From a virus, in IMG/VR virus record IMGVR_UViG_3300017713_002817, positions 1 to 31,314 of that record: a DNA stretch of 31,314 bases. One strand, 5' to 3'. Under the pieces are notes generated by a model. It had not been told where the DNA came from. It was given only the letters and a program-made list of their open reading frames with translations, and did no database searches. Positions 20,958 through 28,322 of this stretch are shown here, piece after piece (position 1 is the first letter of the stretch; the number at the start of each line of letters is the position of its first letter). The translations under genes were made by a program, and so were the position numbers.

Positions 20958-21603
20958 GTAAATTTTGTACTTGCCAGATTAAGTTGCCCGGTTTGAGTGT
21001 ATCTCTACCACCACCAAGATCTTGGCAAATTAATCCCATTACATAACGCTGCCAAGCATAATCATTCTTGTATCCGAACACGACATCGTTGGATCGCATC
21101 TGGACAACAGCTTGGAGTTCACCATTGCGAATGTAATAAGTGACAGCATTAGTACAAATAAAATCGTTTTTACTACCATCTTGGTACTCTGCCCAGATGC
21201 TTGGTCGGTTGTAAACCATTGTAGCACGTCTTGTAGTATCATTGGTATCTGCCAATTCGCAAAGAACGTTTTCGTACTGCCTATAATATATATCGTCGAA
21301 AATCAGTCGACCATAGTTAGAATTGATTTCTCCATGTTTATTGGCAGCATATTTCCATGCTTCAGGAGGTTCGCGCTCATCACCATAAATGTCATTGATA
21401 TTAGTACTACCACTGCAATACCAATCGATTTCTCGATCAATGTACTCTTGGTTGGGAGTACCAAAAATGGCTGGTTCGTCTGCAAGAAATGAAGCGCCAA
21501 GCAGTTCAATTGTCTTTTGTCCAGTTTTGTCGGTGGTGTATGATTCATCATTTAGTTCTCCAATAAAAAATTTACGAATATCACTTACGGTTAGCTGTCG
21601 CAT
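20923..21603 (-). CDS. 42: dCMP hydroxymethylase (T4 gp42 family)
   Basis: A 226-residue member of the thymidylate-synthase fold. FICTNAVTYYIRNGELQAVV carries the catalytic Cys (C150). MRSNDVVFGYKNDYAWQ follows, and IWQVQNLHVYERHFH is at the C-terminus. In the GYKND block the residue matching the TS Asn that recognises dUMP is Asp (D181). T4 gp42 uses C148 and D179 with the same spacing, so dCMP is the predicted substrate and hydroxymethyl-dCMP the product. Overlaps the nucleotidyltransferase gene upstream and the deaminase downstream. T4 gp42 is 246 residues, so this form is slightly short. Confidence 0.88.
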   Translation of the reverse strand: MRQLTVSDIRKFFIGELNDESYTTDKTGQKTIELLGASFLADEPAIFGTPNQEYIDREIDWYCSGSTNINDIYGDEREPPEAWKYAANKHGEINSNYGRLIFDDIYYRQYENVLCELADTNDTTRRATMVYNRPSIWAEYQDGSKNDFICTNAVTYYIRNGELQAVVQMRSNDVVFGYKNDYAWQRYVMGLICQDLGGGRDTLKPGNLIWQVQNLHVYERHFHLVK

Positions 21604-22003
21604 CTTTTACTCTTTCTCTCAAATCACTAGACGAGAACCGGTGGTCTCGTTTATTAAAGTATAATTCGATTCCACGGTTACGACATTCGTCTTTACCAGT
21701 AAAATCTTTTTGACGATACTCTTCGCCAAGTATCCGCACATTAATTGGATACATGTTTATTATATCAAGTAAATCAGCTTCTGTACAATAAATAATGACT
21801 TCATCGACATATTTAATTGCAGCCAATTGAGCTTGCCTTTCGACAATACTTTGTACTGGAGCATTCTTTGTAGCTCTATCAAAAGTCGGATCTACCTGAA
21901 GAGCACAGATCAAGTAGTCACATTGAGATTTTGCTTCTCTCAACATGGCTACATGACCTGCGTGGAGGAGATCAAACGTTGATGCAGTTAATCCTATTTT
22001 CAT
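21581..22003 (-). CDS. Cytidylyltransferase-like nucleotidyltransferase
   Basis: A 140-residue protein. ATG at 22003 overlaps the previous stop as ATGA. HxGH is HAGH at residues 14-17 (TFDLLHAGHVAML) and the second motif is RFSSSDLRER, similar to the ISSTxLR motif of glycerol-3-phosphate cytidylyltransferase (TagD) and related enzymes. It could activate a sugar or alcohol phosphate with CTP or ATP. The substrate is unknown, but a nucleotide-sugar context makes a role in modification or surface chemistry plausible. Confidence 0.8.
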   Translation of the reverse strand: MKIGLTASTFDLLHAGHVAMLREAKSQCDYLICALQVDPTFDRATKNAPVQSIVERQAQLAAIKYVDEVIIYCTEADLLDIINMYPINVRILGEEYRQKDFTGKDECRNRGIELYFNKRDHRFSSSDLRERVKDATANRK

Positions 22004-22206
22004 ACGATCCATTCCCTTTGATCTTCAATTGCATGTTGACTACACTGTATATAGTCACGATCTTCTTCAGATAAAATAGACCAAAATTTACTTACTGATT
22101 CAATATGACTTGAAACTACTTCTGGTCGTTTTAAGTGATAATTTTTCTCCATCCAATTTTGGAGAATATCCATTCGTTGATTAATTTTTTCTTTGAGTTC
22201 AGACAT
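22000..22206 (-). CDS. Small phage protein of unknown function (68 aa)
   Basis: ATG at 22206 coupled to the cupin gene's stop. The 68-residue product (MSELKEKINQRMDILQNWME) is helical and charged, with KFWSILSEEDRDYIQCSQHA. Similar small proteins in marine T4-like phages come to mind, with no function. Both ends overlap neighbouring genes. Confidence 0.7.
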   Translation of the reverse strand: MSELKEKINQRMDILQNWMEKNYHLKRPEVVSSHIESVSKFWSILSEEDRDYIQCSQHAIEDQREWIV

Positions 22207-22547
22207 TAGTGACTGCGCTTTCCGTCAAAGACACAAACAAAGTAACAACCATGTGGACCAGCATGAACTCGGTGAAACCAACCATCTGGAATCAAAACAA
22301 CATCGCCTTCTTTTACAACTTGGTCGTGGTGTTTTCCATTCAAGTCAATCATTTCCATCTTACCAGAACCTTTGACAAAATTGTAAACTTCTTCTTGACC
22401 AACGTGAGCATGGCCACTAGTAGCCTTAAAAGCGTATAAGTCAGTACTACTTACTACAAGATTGTTTAGTGTCTTATTGTCAACTACTTTATAACGATCG
22501 TCTTCTTTGACGACTTCACCACCAATATCATTAATATTAATTTTCAT
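22206..22547 (-). CDS. Cupin-domain protein
   Basis: A 113-residue single-domain cupin. Motif 1 is visible as TSGHAHVGQEEVYNFVKGSG (metal-binding His pair and Glu), motif 2 as DVVLIPDGWFHRVHAGPHG (His). The fold can be a sugar isomerase, dioxygenase or binding protein; nothing decides. It lies between a nucleotidyltransferase-containing block and a DUF1599-like gene, so a small-molecule or sugar role is reasonable. Start ATG at 22547 overlaps the end of the upstream gene. Confidence 0.85.
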   Translation of the reverse strand: MKININDIGGEVVKEDDRYKVVDNKTLNNLVVSSTDLYAFKATSGHAHVGQEEVYNFVKGSGKMEMIDLNGKHHDQVVKEGDVVLIPDGWFHRVHAGPHGCYFVCVFDGKRSH

Positions 22548-22884
22548 CTGTAGTATTCCTAGGACGATTTAAAAAATCACGATCAGGCTTTTGACCTTCC
22601 ATTTCACCAGCAAGATATGAGGCAAAGAAAGAAGCATAGTTGATCAGATCGATACATGAATCTTCGAGCGATTCAAAGTTTTGACCATAGTTTGGATCAG
22701 ATTCCATAGCTTCCATAACAGACTGCATACGAAGAACTTTGGCATGCATAGTGTCAAGGATAGTGGAACAACCACGACAATAGTAGTCTGCTTGTTTGAT
22801 CCGTGAGTTTGGATTCTGATAATCAGAAGATTTTTTAGTTTGAATTTCTGCAGCTTTTTGCAGAACTTTGAGTGAGTATTTCAT
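22537..22884 (-). CDS. DUF1599-like protein (nucleotide modification associated)
   Basis: A 115-residue protein; ATG at 22884 overlaps the upstream stop as TAATG. The pattern KSSDYQNPNS, HAKVLRMQSVM and FESLEDSCIDLINYASFFAS matches, from memory, the DUF1599 family (nucleotide modification associated domain 1), found in phages and proposed to act in base modification. A pair of Cys (YYCRGCST) could bind metal. Its presence near the dCMP hydroxymethylase fits that idea. Confidence 0.65.
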   Translation of the reverse strand: MKYSLKVLQKAAEIQTKKSSDYQNPNSRIKQADYYCRGCSTILDTMHAKVLRMQSVMEAMESDPNYGQNFESLEDSCIDLINYASFFASYLAGEMEGQKPDRDFLNRPRNTTDEN

Positions 22885-23189
22885 TACGCACACATCCTTT
22901 CGATATGGGCCTCGATCTTTTCATCGGACCACGCTTCAAAATCAAGAGTCCGAGCATAAGACTTACTTGTCTTATCTGCGGTAATGTAGTAAGCTGTTTC
23001 TTCTAGCTCAATACGCTTGTACTCAATAAGAGTACCAGTAGGAACACGCTGCGACCAATACTTGGTCTCAGACGGATGAGGCATCATCCCCATGAAGCAC
23101 CCAGGTTGCTTGCTGAATTCTTCAGCTTCTCTACGCTGCTTCATGATATGATCATAAAGAGCACCTGACATAATATAATCTTCTTGCAT
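22884..23189 (-). CDS. Phage protein of unknown function (101 aa)
   Basis: ATG at 23189 has GAGGAG 7 bases upstream; a second ATG 6 codons in is possible. The product has YDHIMKQRREAEEFSK at the start, then PSETKYWSQRVPTGTLIEYK, and ends with IEAHIERMCA. No known domain. First gene behind the early promoter at 23215-23244. Confidence 0.7.
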   Translation of the reverse strand: MQEDYIMSGALYDHIMKQRREAEEFSKQPGCFMGMMPHPSETKYWSQRVPTGTLIEYKRIELEETAYYITADKTSKSYARTLDFEAWSDEKIEAHIERMCA

Positions 23190-23214
23190 AACATTCTCCT
23201 CAATTATTAGATAT

Positions 23215-23244
23215 ATTATACACTATTTTTTCTCATTCGTAAAC
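23215..23244 (-). promoter_or_regulatory. T4-type early promoter
   Basis: Minus strand GTTTAC (23244-23239), 18-base spacer ending AGTG, TATAAT (23220-23215). It drives 23189 towards 19932. A weak 10-base palindrome (AGCATATGCT) and a T tail lie just upstream, a relic of the terminator-promoter unit. Confidence 0.85.
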
Positions 23245-23261
23245 AAAATAATGAGCATATG

Positions 23262-23684
23262 CTAAACTTTTTTGAATTTTTTTCCATTCCAAACGTAGGT
23301 TCCTTCATGGATATATTCTTTAGATTTTCGATCATTAATAAAAATATAGACAATGTCTGGATAATTTCTCCATGTTTCAAGCTTGGCAGTTTGACAACGA
23401 GCTAGAACAAATGGAACATTGCCTAGATGTTCAGTAACTTTGATTTCTACTGGATCGCCTTGAGGATCGATAACATCTTTAAATTTTCTTTCGTCATCTT
23501 CCCAACCAGTTTCAATCAGATATTGTTCTGCGGCATGGCCATACAAACATGCTTCATATATTTGATTAAACGTTCTACCACGAGCAGTTGATGGCTTACT
23601 ATGAATTTGTGTTGCTTCGTATGAAGCTCTTTCAGACCATTCGCCTTTATCTTGAATATCGTCAATATTAAAAGACATATCCAT
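23262..23684 (-). CDS. PD-(D/E)XK-superfamily nuclease-like protein
   Basis: A 140-residue protein. I start at ATG 23684 (MDMSFNIDDIQDKGEWSERA), with MSFN at 23678 as alternative. A longer reading to 24035 runs through the primase-like gene in another frame and is rejected. FKDVIDPQGDPVEIKVTEH gives the D...ExK triad of PD-(D/E)XK enzymes, flanked by the helix ATQIHSKPSTARGRTFNQIY. I recall similar small proteins in many marine myophages. Likely a DNA-cleaving or resolving activity, but no partner is known. Confidence 0.7.
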   Translation of the reverse strand: MDMSFNIDDIQDKGEWSERASYEATQIHSKPSTARGRTFNQIYEACLYGHAAEQYLIETGWEDDERKFKDVIDPQGDPVEIKVTEHLGNVPFVLARCQTAKLETWRNYPDIVYIFINDRKSKEYIHEGTYVWNGKKFKKV

Positions 23685-23694
23685 ATTAAAAACA

Positions 23695-24636
23695 TCAGAG
23701 ATTTTTGTAGACGTATTCGAGAGCACGATCTGCCTCCTTATCAAGTGGACGGTTCTTATACCAGTTACCAGTGTCTTCGTCAAACTGCCGGCAAAGTTGA
23801 GAGATCTCATTAGCAGTAATTGGATATTTCTTACGTACTGCGTTACCAGCAACTGCAACCATAATAGCATACATCTTAGCATACCAACCAGTCTTTGAGA
23901 TTGTTTGGTATTCAGCAGCAATTTGTTTTGGCCAAAATGGACAATCATGATACGAAGACCATTCAAAGTTTTGGTCAAGTTGATCTTTACGATATTGTAC
24001 AATTTGTTCTTGTAAAGCATCAGGTAGACGATCAAAGAAGTTATTTAGATTCGTCTTTTCAGGCATTGGGTGTTTAAAGATTAACTCAGAAGGATCAATA
24101 CTAGCCCCGTCATGATGGCTGAATATAAAGTTAAAAGCGTTATCATAGTTTCCTGGGATGTAATACATACGAGATAAATCTTTAGTTTGTCTGTCTCCGA
24201 GATCTCCGAGTTCGGATTGTAATGCGTACCAAAAACGTTTGATTGCATCTTTTCCAACTGGTCTTCTAAGAGGAAAGACGAGACGGAATTTAGGTTGCTC
24301 AATCTTCGAGCTCGCAGTGCTATAACACACAAAACGATAGGTAGCAAAGCGTTTAACCAAATCATCTTCTAGATCTCCTTTTGGTTCGTAATCATCGACA
24401 TCAACCGCACACCAACCAGCCCATTCAACAACATTATCATTCTTACGTGTAGTGTTTTTCTCATAGATAGCCGGCGACATTAACATCGCTTCTTCTTTAC
24501 TTTCAAAAGGCTTTTTTGAAAGATCATATAACACGCGTTCAAACGCATCAAAATTTGGAGCATCGATGCGTTTGTTTGTTTTGTTATCGAATATATTTTT
24601 AAAGAGCGTGAGGGAAATGCCCGGTGTTGTCGTCAT
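23695..24636 (-). CDS. Primase-like protein (archaeo-eukaryotic primase superfamily candidate)
   Basis: A 313-residue protein. EWAGWCAVDVDDYEP carries a DxD (D79, D81), followed by the Ser/Thr loop CYSTASSK and KFRLVFPLRRPVG, then TKDLSRMYYIPG. This order (hDhD, S-x-S loop, D...R...PG) resembles AEP-type primases such as D5-N and BT4734-like domains. The C-terminal 90 residues are helical, resembling PriCT. T4 uses a DnaG-type gp61 primase instead, not in this window. The start (24636) overlaps the MazG-like gene by 38 bases. Confidence 0.5.
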   Translation of the reverse strand: MTTTPGISLTLFKNIFDNKTNKRIDAPNFDAFERVLYDLSKKPFESKEEAMLMSPAIYEKNTTRKNDNVVEWAGWCAVDVDDYEPKGDLEDDLVKRFATYRFVCYSTASSKIEQPKFRLVFPLRRPVGKDAIKRFWYALQSELGDLGDRQTKDLSRMYYIPGNYDNAFNFIFSHHDGASIDPSELIFKHPMPEKTNLNNFFDRLPDALQEQIVQYRKDQLDQNFEWSSYHDCPFWPKQIAAEYQTISKTGWYAKMYAIMVAVAGNAVRKKYPITANEISQLCRQFDEDTGNWYKNRPLDKEADRALEYVYKNL

Positions 24637-25012
24637 GTTCAGGTCCAGTCCATCCTTCAGGTTTAATCAAATCTGGTAGACCAAGTGGATTCGGACGTGT
24701 TTCTTTTACACCCGGATTCTTGGCCATATTTGCGTTGTGAACTTGATCCCAAGCTACTTGAGCATCTACGCCAAAAGCATCAAGAGTACCGATTGCCACA
24801 ACACATAAGTCGATGAGGCCATCAACAATTTCTTGTGGATCTTTATTCTCTACAGCGTTCTTTGTTTCAGTAAGCTCTTCATCAAGAAACTTCATTCTAA
24901 ATTCTAGAAACTTTGACATCTTTTCTTTGTCGTCAATGTTTTCCATAATCCACTGGTGTACACCAAACTTGTAGTGCATGTCCCAGATATCTTCGTGCCA
25001 TTTTTTATTCAT
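24599..25012 (-). CDS. MazG-like nucleotide pyrophosphohydrolase
   Basis: A 137-residue all-alpha NTP pyrophosphatase-type protein. LDEELTETK (E45, E46, E49) and EIVDGLIDLCVVAIGTL (E61, D64, D68) form the EExxE...ExxD metal motif. Such enzymes hydrolyse (d)NTPs or clear non-canonical nucleotides; in cyanophages MazG was proposed to lower ppGpp, which later work disputes. The C-terminal RPNPLGLPDLIKPEGW is typical of phage MazG-like forms. ATG at 25012 coincides with the expected transcription start of the promoter at 25018-25047, so the mRNA may be leaderless. Confidence 0.85.
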   Translation of the reverse strand: MNKKWHEDIWDMHYKFGVHQWIMENIDDKEKMSKFLEFRMKFLDEELTETKNAVENKDPQEIVDGLIDLCVVAIGTLDAFGVDAQVAWDQVHNANMAKNPGVKETRPNPLGLPDLIKPEGWTGPEHDDNTGHFPHAL

Positions 25013-25017
25013 AGTAT

Positions 25018-25047
25018 ATTATATCCTATTTTGCTGTAAAAGTAAAC
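25018..25047 (-). promoter_or_regulatory. T4-type early promoter
   Basis: Minus strand GTTTAC (25047-25042), 18-base spacer, TATAAT (25023-25018). The ATG of the MazG-like gene begins only 5 bases after the -10 box. Confidence 0.82.
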
Positions 25048-25051
25048 CATT

Positions 25052-27541
25052 TTATGCGAAAAATTCATCTAAACTTGCGACTGGTTCTGGATTCCAACCA
25101 ATCGCGTCAAGAATAAGTTTGAGTGGTTCAACGAAAGTTTTATCAAACTGTAAATCATAATCTATATAGTGATCGAGTTTCAATTCAGGCGGAAGTACTT
25201 CTGGAAAAGCTACAACATTCTCATGAATTGGATTTGGCATCTTCATGTAGCAGAATTTGATTCGATTCGCATTTTGAATCAGCTCATACTTCTTTGTAAG
25301 TTTGTTGTCCTTACATAACTTGTTGTAGAGAAGGCTACCTCGAACGTGAATAGGAGATCCTTTTTTGTATATAGACTTTCGATCTGACCAGTCAGTAATA
25401 TTCGAGACCGACCTAGGGAACGCGACCTTTTCTGCAGGGAGCGATTTAAACTCTTGTTTGAAGTTTTTGATATAAGCCTGAGCGTCATCTTCAGATCCAG
25501 ATATTAGGATCTTGAAGATCTCTTTGAACTTATCGCGGCAAACTTCCGGAGTAGAACTCTTGATGGCTTCAATACCCATGATTTTGAGTTTTGGTTCAGC
25601 GTACTGTACTCCTTCAGAGTTGTGTACATTTAATATGTATCGTTTCTTTGCGGTCCATATACCACGATCAGCAATTACTTCACGACCCATTTCCATACGT
25701 GGTTTGTAACAACTCATATTATGAAAGAGTTTTTCATAGCATTTACCGATTTCAGTTTCAAACTTTGTCTTACAAACCATGTCAAGGAATTTGACTGGAT
25801 TTTCTGGTTTGAACTTTTCAACCATTGGACCAAAGTTAACATAAAGCGAATCAGTATCGATAGCGATAACATAGTCAATATCGGTTGTCTCAAGTATTTC
25901 ATTCATATACTTATTGACATTGCGTTCAGCCCATTGAATAGCCAATTGACCGGTAAGAGTAACGCCCTCGGCAAGTCGGAGGTCGAAGTATTTGAAGTAT
26001 TGATTGCCGAGAGCGCCATAAAGAGAATTCATCAGAATCTTAATTGCCATTTGCTGGTTATTAAGCTTATTGATTTCTTTCTCAAGTTGAGTTGTTTTTT
26101 CTTCTTGATATTGAGATTCTGCTGCCAACATCATTTTCTTAATTGACTTACGATCATCATAGTAGTCAACAATGATAGAGGGAATCACACCATCGATATT
26201 CTTTCGATAGGTAGAACCATTTGCAGCAAGAGCACCTTCACCGGTGTATGGATCAGAATTCATGTAATATTCAACACCAGATATTTCAGCTTGATTGATA
26301 AGAGTCTCAGGACTCATATTCCACTGAACAATAATGTTAGGATAAAGTGAATTCAAATCAAACGATACTACCCAGTCATGAGCGCCAACATGCGGTTCTT
26401 TGACGTAACCGCCAGCAAACTTAGACTTGCCAAAATCAGGAGTCCATACCGGTGGTACACGTTTTTCAGAATTGAGTTTACGATAGATGATCGATTCCCA
26501 AATATTCGTTACACCAAACGTATCAGAATAGTTCACACCACCCTTATACGCCATAGTCATAGCCAAAGTAATCAAACCCATCTTGTCTTCGATGCGTTCA
26601 ACCAACTCAACGTCTTTCATGTTATAGTCAATGTACTTTTGAAAGTCTTGTTTGTAGAGATTTTTCAAAGAGCCGGCTTCTTCGTATGATAACTTCTTTT
26701 CACCAAGAACGACGTAGGCAATATGATTCAAAGCATATGATTCTTGAGCGCCATAGGAATATCCAAACTTTTGGAAGAGTTCCATATAATCAAGCTGTTC
26801 GATACCTTTAATATCATAAGCGATTTCTGTCCGACCACGGCGAGTTATTTCTCGATGATCAACCATTCTCCAAGGAGAGAACGCTTTACAAGAGTCGATA
26901 CTAAGAATTTTAGCAGTACGATTAATAAGGTATGGAACATCAAAGAAACGAATATTCCAACCAGTAATTACGTCTGGAGTCTTATCAGGATCGGACCAGA
27001 AGTCAAGGAACTTACCGAGGAGACTTGCTTCGTCTCGGCACCGATAATAGCGAACAGGTTGAATAAGACTCTTCTCAGTATCGAAATCGCCATAACCCCA
27101 GACGTGATATAGTTTTGACTTACTAGACTTGTAAGTAATTGAAAGAATTCTTTGAGATGCTTCAGCTGGATGCGGAAATCCATCGTCATATTCTGTTTCA
27201 ATATCGAAGGTACCAACATCAATACATTCACGCTTGAATTCAATATCGCGTGGAAAACGTTGAGTGACGTATTGTTGAAGATACTTTGCGTTGCCATAGA
27301 TCTTACGACCAGCAACATCACGGTTTGATTCTAGCCATTCTTTCGCATCACGCATGCTGGCCATTTCAATAGGCGCAATACGCTTACCGTCTAGTGACGT
27401 CCATTCAGTAAGAGTTTTTGTTTCTGTAAAGAAAACTGGTTTAAATTCTGTATCGCGTTTATAGATGCGCTTACCGTGTTGATTGTAACCACGGTACAGA
27501 ATAGTGTTGCCATAACGGCAGATGTTAGTATAAAACGACAT
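25052..27541 (-). CDS. 43: DNA polymerase, family B (T4 gp43)
   Basis: An 829-residue replicative polymerase with proofreading. Exonuclease motifs: TFDIETEYDDG (Exo I, about 111-121), VITGWNIRFFDVPYL (Exo II), YNMKDVELVE (Exo III). Polymerase motifs: DLNSLYPNI (A, about 396), KILMNSLYGALGN (B, about 500), AIDTDSLYVNF (C, about 562), and KKRY in TAKKRYILNV. It is a little shorter than T4 gp43 (898) as in other marine T4-like phages. GGAGG stands 5 bases before ATG at 27541. Expressed from its own early promoter. Confidence 0.97.
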   Translation of the reverse strand: MSFYTNICRYGNTILYRGYNQHGKRIYKRDTEFKPVFFTETKTLTEWTSLDGKRIAPIEMASMRDAKEWLESNRDVAGRKIYGNAKYLQQYVTQRFPRDIEFKRECIDVGTFDIETEYDDGFPHPAEASQRILSITYKSSKSKLYHVWGYGDFDTEKSLIQPVRYYRCRDEASLLGKFLDFWSDPDKTPDVITGWNIRFFDVPYLINRTAKILSIDSCKAFSPWRMVDHREITRRGRTEIAYDIKGIEQLDYMELFQKFGYSYGAQESYALNHIAYVVLGEKKLSYEEAGSLKNLYKQDFQKYIDYNMKDVELVERIEDKMGLITLAMTMAYKGGVNYSDTFGVTNIWESIIYRKLNSEKRVPPVWTPDFGKSKFAGGYVKEPHVGAHDWVVSFDLNSLYPNIIVQWNMSPETLINQAEISGVEYYMNSDPYTGEGALAANGSTYRKNIDGVIPSIIVDYYDDRKSIKKMMLAAESQYQEEKTTQLEKEINKLNNQQMAIKILMNSLYGALGNQYFKYFDLRLAEGVTLTGQLAIQWAERNVNKYMNEILETTDIDYVIAIDTDSLYVNFGPMVEKFKPENPVKFLDMVCKTKFETEIGKCYEKLFHNMSCYKPRMEMGREVIADRGIWTAKKRYILNVHNSEGVQYAEPKLKIMGIEAIKSSTPEVCRDKFKEIFKILISGSEDDAQAYIKNFKQEFKSLPAEKVAFPRSVSNITDWSDRKSIYKKGSPIHVRGSLLYNKLCKDNKLTKKYELIQNANRIKFCYMKMPNPIHENVVAFPEVLPPELKLDHYIDYDLQFDKTFVEPLKLILDAIGWNPEPVASLDEFFA

Positions 27542-27563
27542 ATTACCTCCAAATACATGAACT

Positions 27564-27593
27564 ATTATACACTATTTGGGAGGAGTTGTAAAC
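27564..27593 (-). promoter_or_regulatory. T4-type early promoter of gene 43
   Basis: Minus strand GTTTAC (27593-27588), 18-base spacer ending AGTG, TATAAT (27569-27564). Transcription would start near 27557, leaving a short leader of about 16 bases that carries GGAGG. Confidence 0.87.
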
Positions 27594-27604
27594 AAAATAA
27601 TGAG

Positions 27605-27886
27605 CTAGACAGCAAAAGATTCTCCACAACCACAGGACGCAGTTGCATTCGGATTAATTACTTTGAGATATGATCCACCTAGTTCAGTGACATAGTCAAC
27701 TGTACAACCAATAACAAACATTTCAGCCATATCATCGATCACTAGGTTTCCAACAGTAGGTGTCTTATCAGTCACATCCCAGACATAAGTAAAGCCAGAA
27801 CAACCGCCACCTTTTACACTCAGGTAGACATTTGGTTGTCCTACTTTACTCATATATTCTTGGGCTGCTTCCGTTAAATTAATCAA
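27605..27886 (-). CDS. A-type iron-sulfur carrier (HesB/IscA family)
   Basis: A 93-residue A-type carrier that holds and delivers Fe-S clusters. The three cluster Cys are C29 (GGGCSGFTY), C85 and C87 (SCGCGES). The start is TTG at 27886, overlapping the lysozyme stop, with GAGAG 5 bases upstream; the next Met, in YMSKVG, would truncate the conserved domain. HesB/IscA genes are known in marine phages and are viewed as auxiliary genes, perhaps maturing ribonucleotide reductase or other host Fe-S proteins. Confidence 0.92.
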   Translation of the reverse strand: MINLTEAAQEYMSKVGQPNVYLSVKGGGCSGFTYVWDVTDKTPTVGNLVIDDMAEMFVIGCTVDYVTELGGSYLKVINPNATASCGCGESFAV

Positions 27887-28322
27887 CGGCTCTCATCCGA
27901 TCTACTAATCTTTGAGCTCTATTAGTTACTTGACGATACCAACGAGAATCAACCATTTCGTCAGCAGCGCTGTTCCAATCACGAGCATCGACTCCACGTT
28001 TCATTCCTTTAAATTGAGATAAACGAGGCCGGCCCATATTAAACATCATATTAGCAATGATTAGTTGGACTTCTTCGGGCAATTCGTTATAGTCTGGATA
28101 GAGGGTTTCGCAGTCAGACAATACGATTGCGACGTCTTTGTCGAAGCACTCGTTGACTCTGTCTTCTGAAACTTCTGTTCCGACTGGCTCACCGTGTTCC
28201 GGATCTGAATCGATGACCAAGTGACCAATACCAAAAGTAGGCAGACCCAAATGGTCCAAGTAGATCTCATATTTTACTCCTTCGTCTTCGGCAATTTCTT
28301 CTCTAAGTTGTTCTAAGTTCAC
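27879..28322 (-). CDS. e: T4-type lysozyme (GH24 endolysin)
   Basis: A 147-residue muramidase cutting the peptidoglycan glycan chain. The T4 catalytic triad spacing E11-D20-T26 is kept as E14-D23-T29 (AEDEGVKYEIYLDHLGLPTF then GIGH). The C-terminal NMMFNMGRPRLSQFKGM and SRWYRQVTNRAQRLVDRMR match T4 lysozyme. I choose GTG at 28322: GGGAG lies 6 bases upstream and the start overlaps the oxygenase stop as GTGA. No signal peptide, so a holin must release it. T4 e is 164 residues. Confidence 0.92.
   Translation of the reverse strand: MNLEQLREEIAEDEGVKYEIYLDHLGLPTFGIGHLVIDSDPEHGEPVGTEVSEDRVNECFDKDVAIVLSDCETLYPDYNELPEEVQLIIANMMFNMGRPRLSQFKGMKRGVDARDWNSAADEMVDSRWYRQVTNRAQRLVDRMRAVD

Noticed and set aside
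23685-24035. N-terminal extension of the PD-(D/E)XK-like gene up to 24035
   Set aside because: The extra residues run through the primase-like gene in another frame and are low-quality (rich in Leu, Ile and Asn runs); the conserved part begins at MDMSFN.
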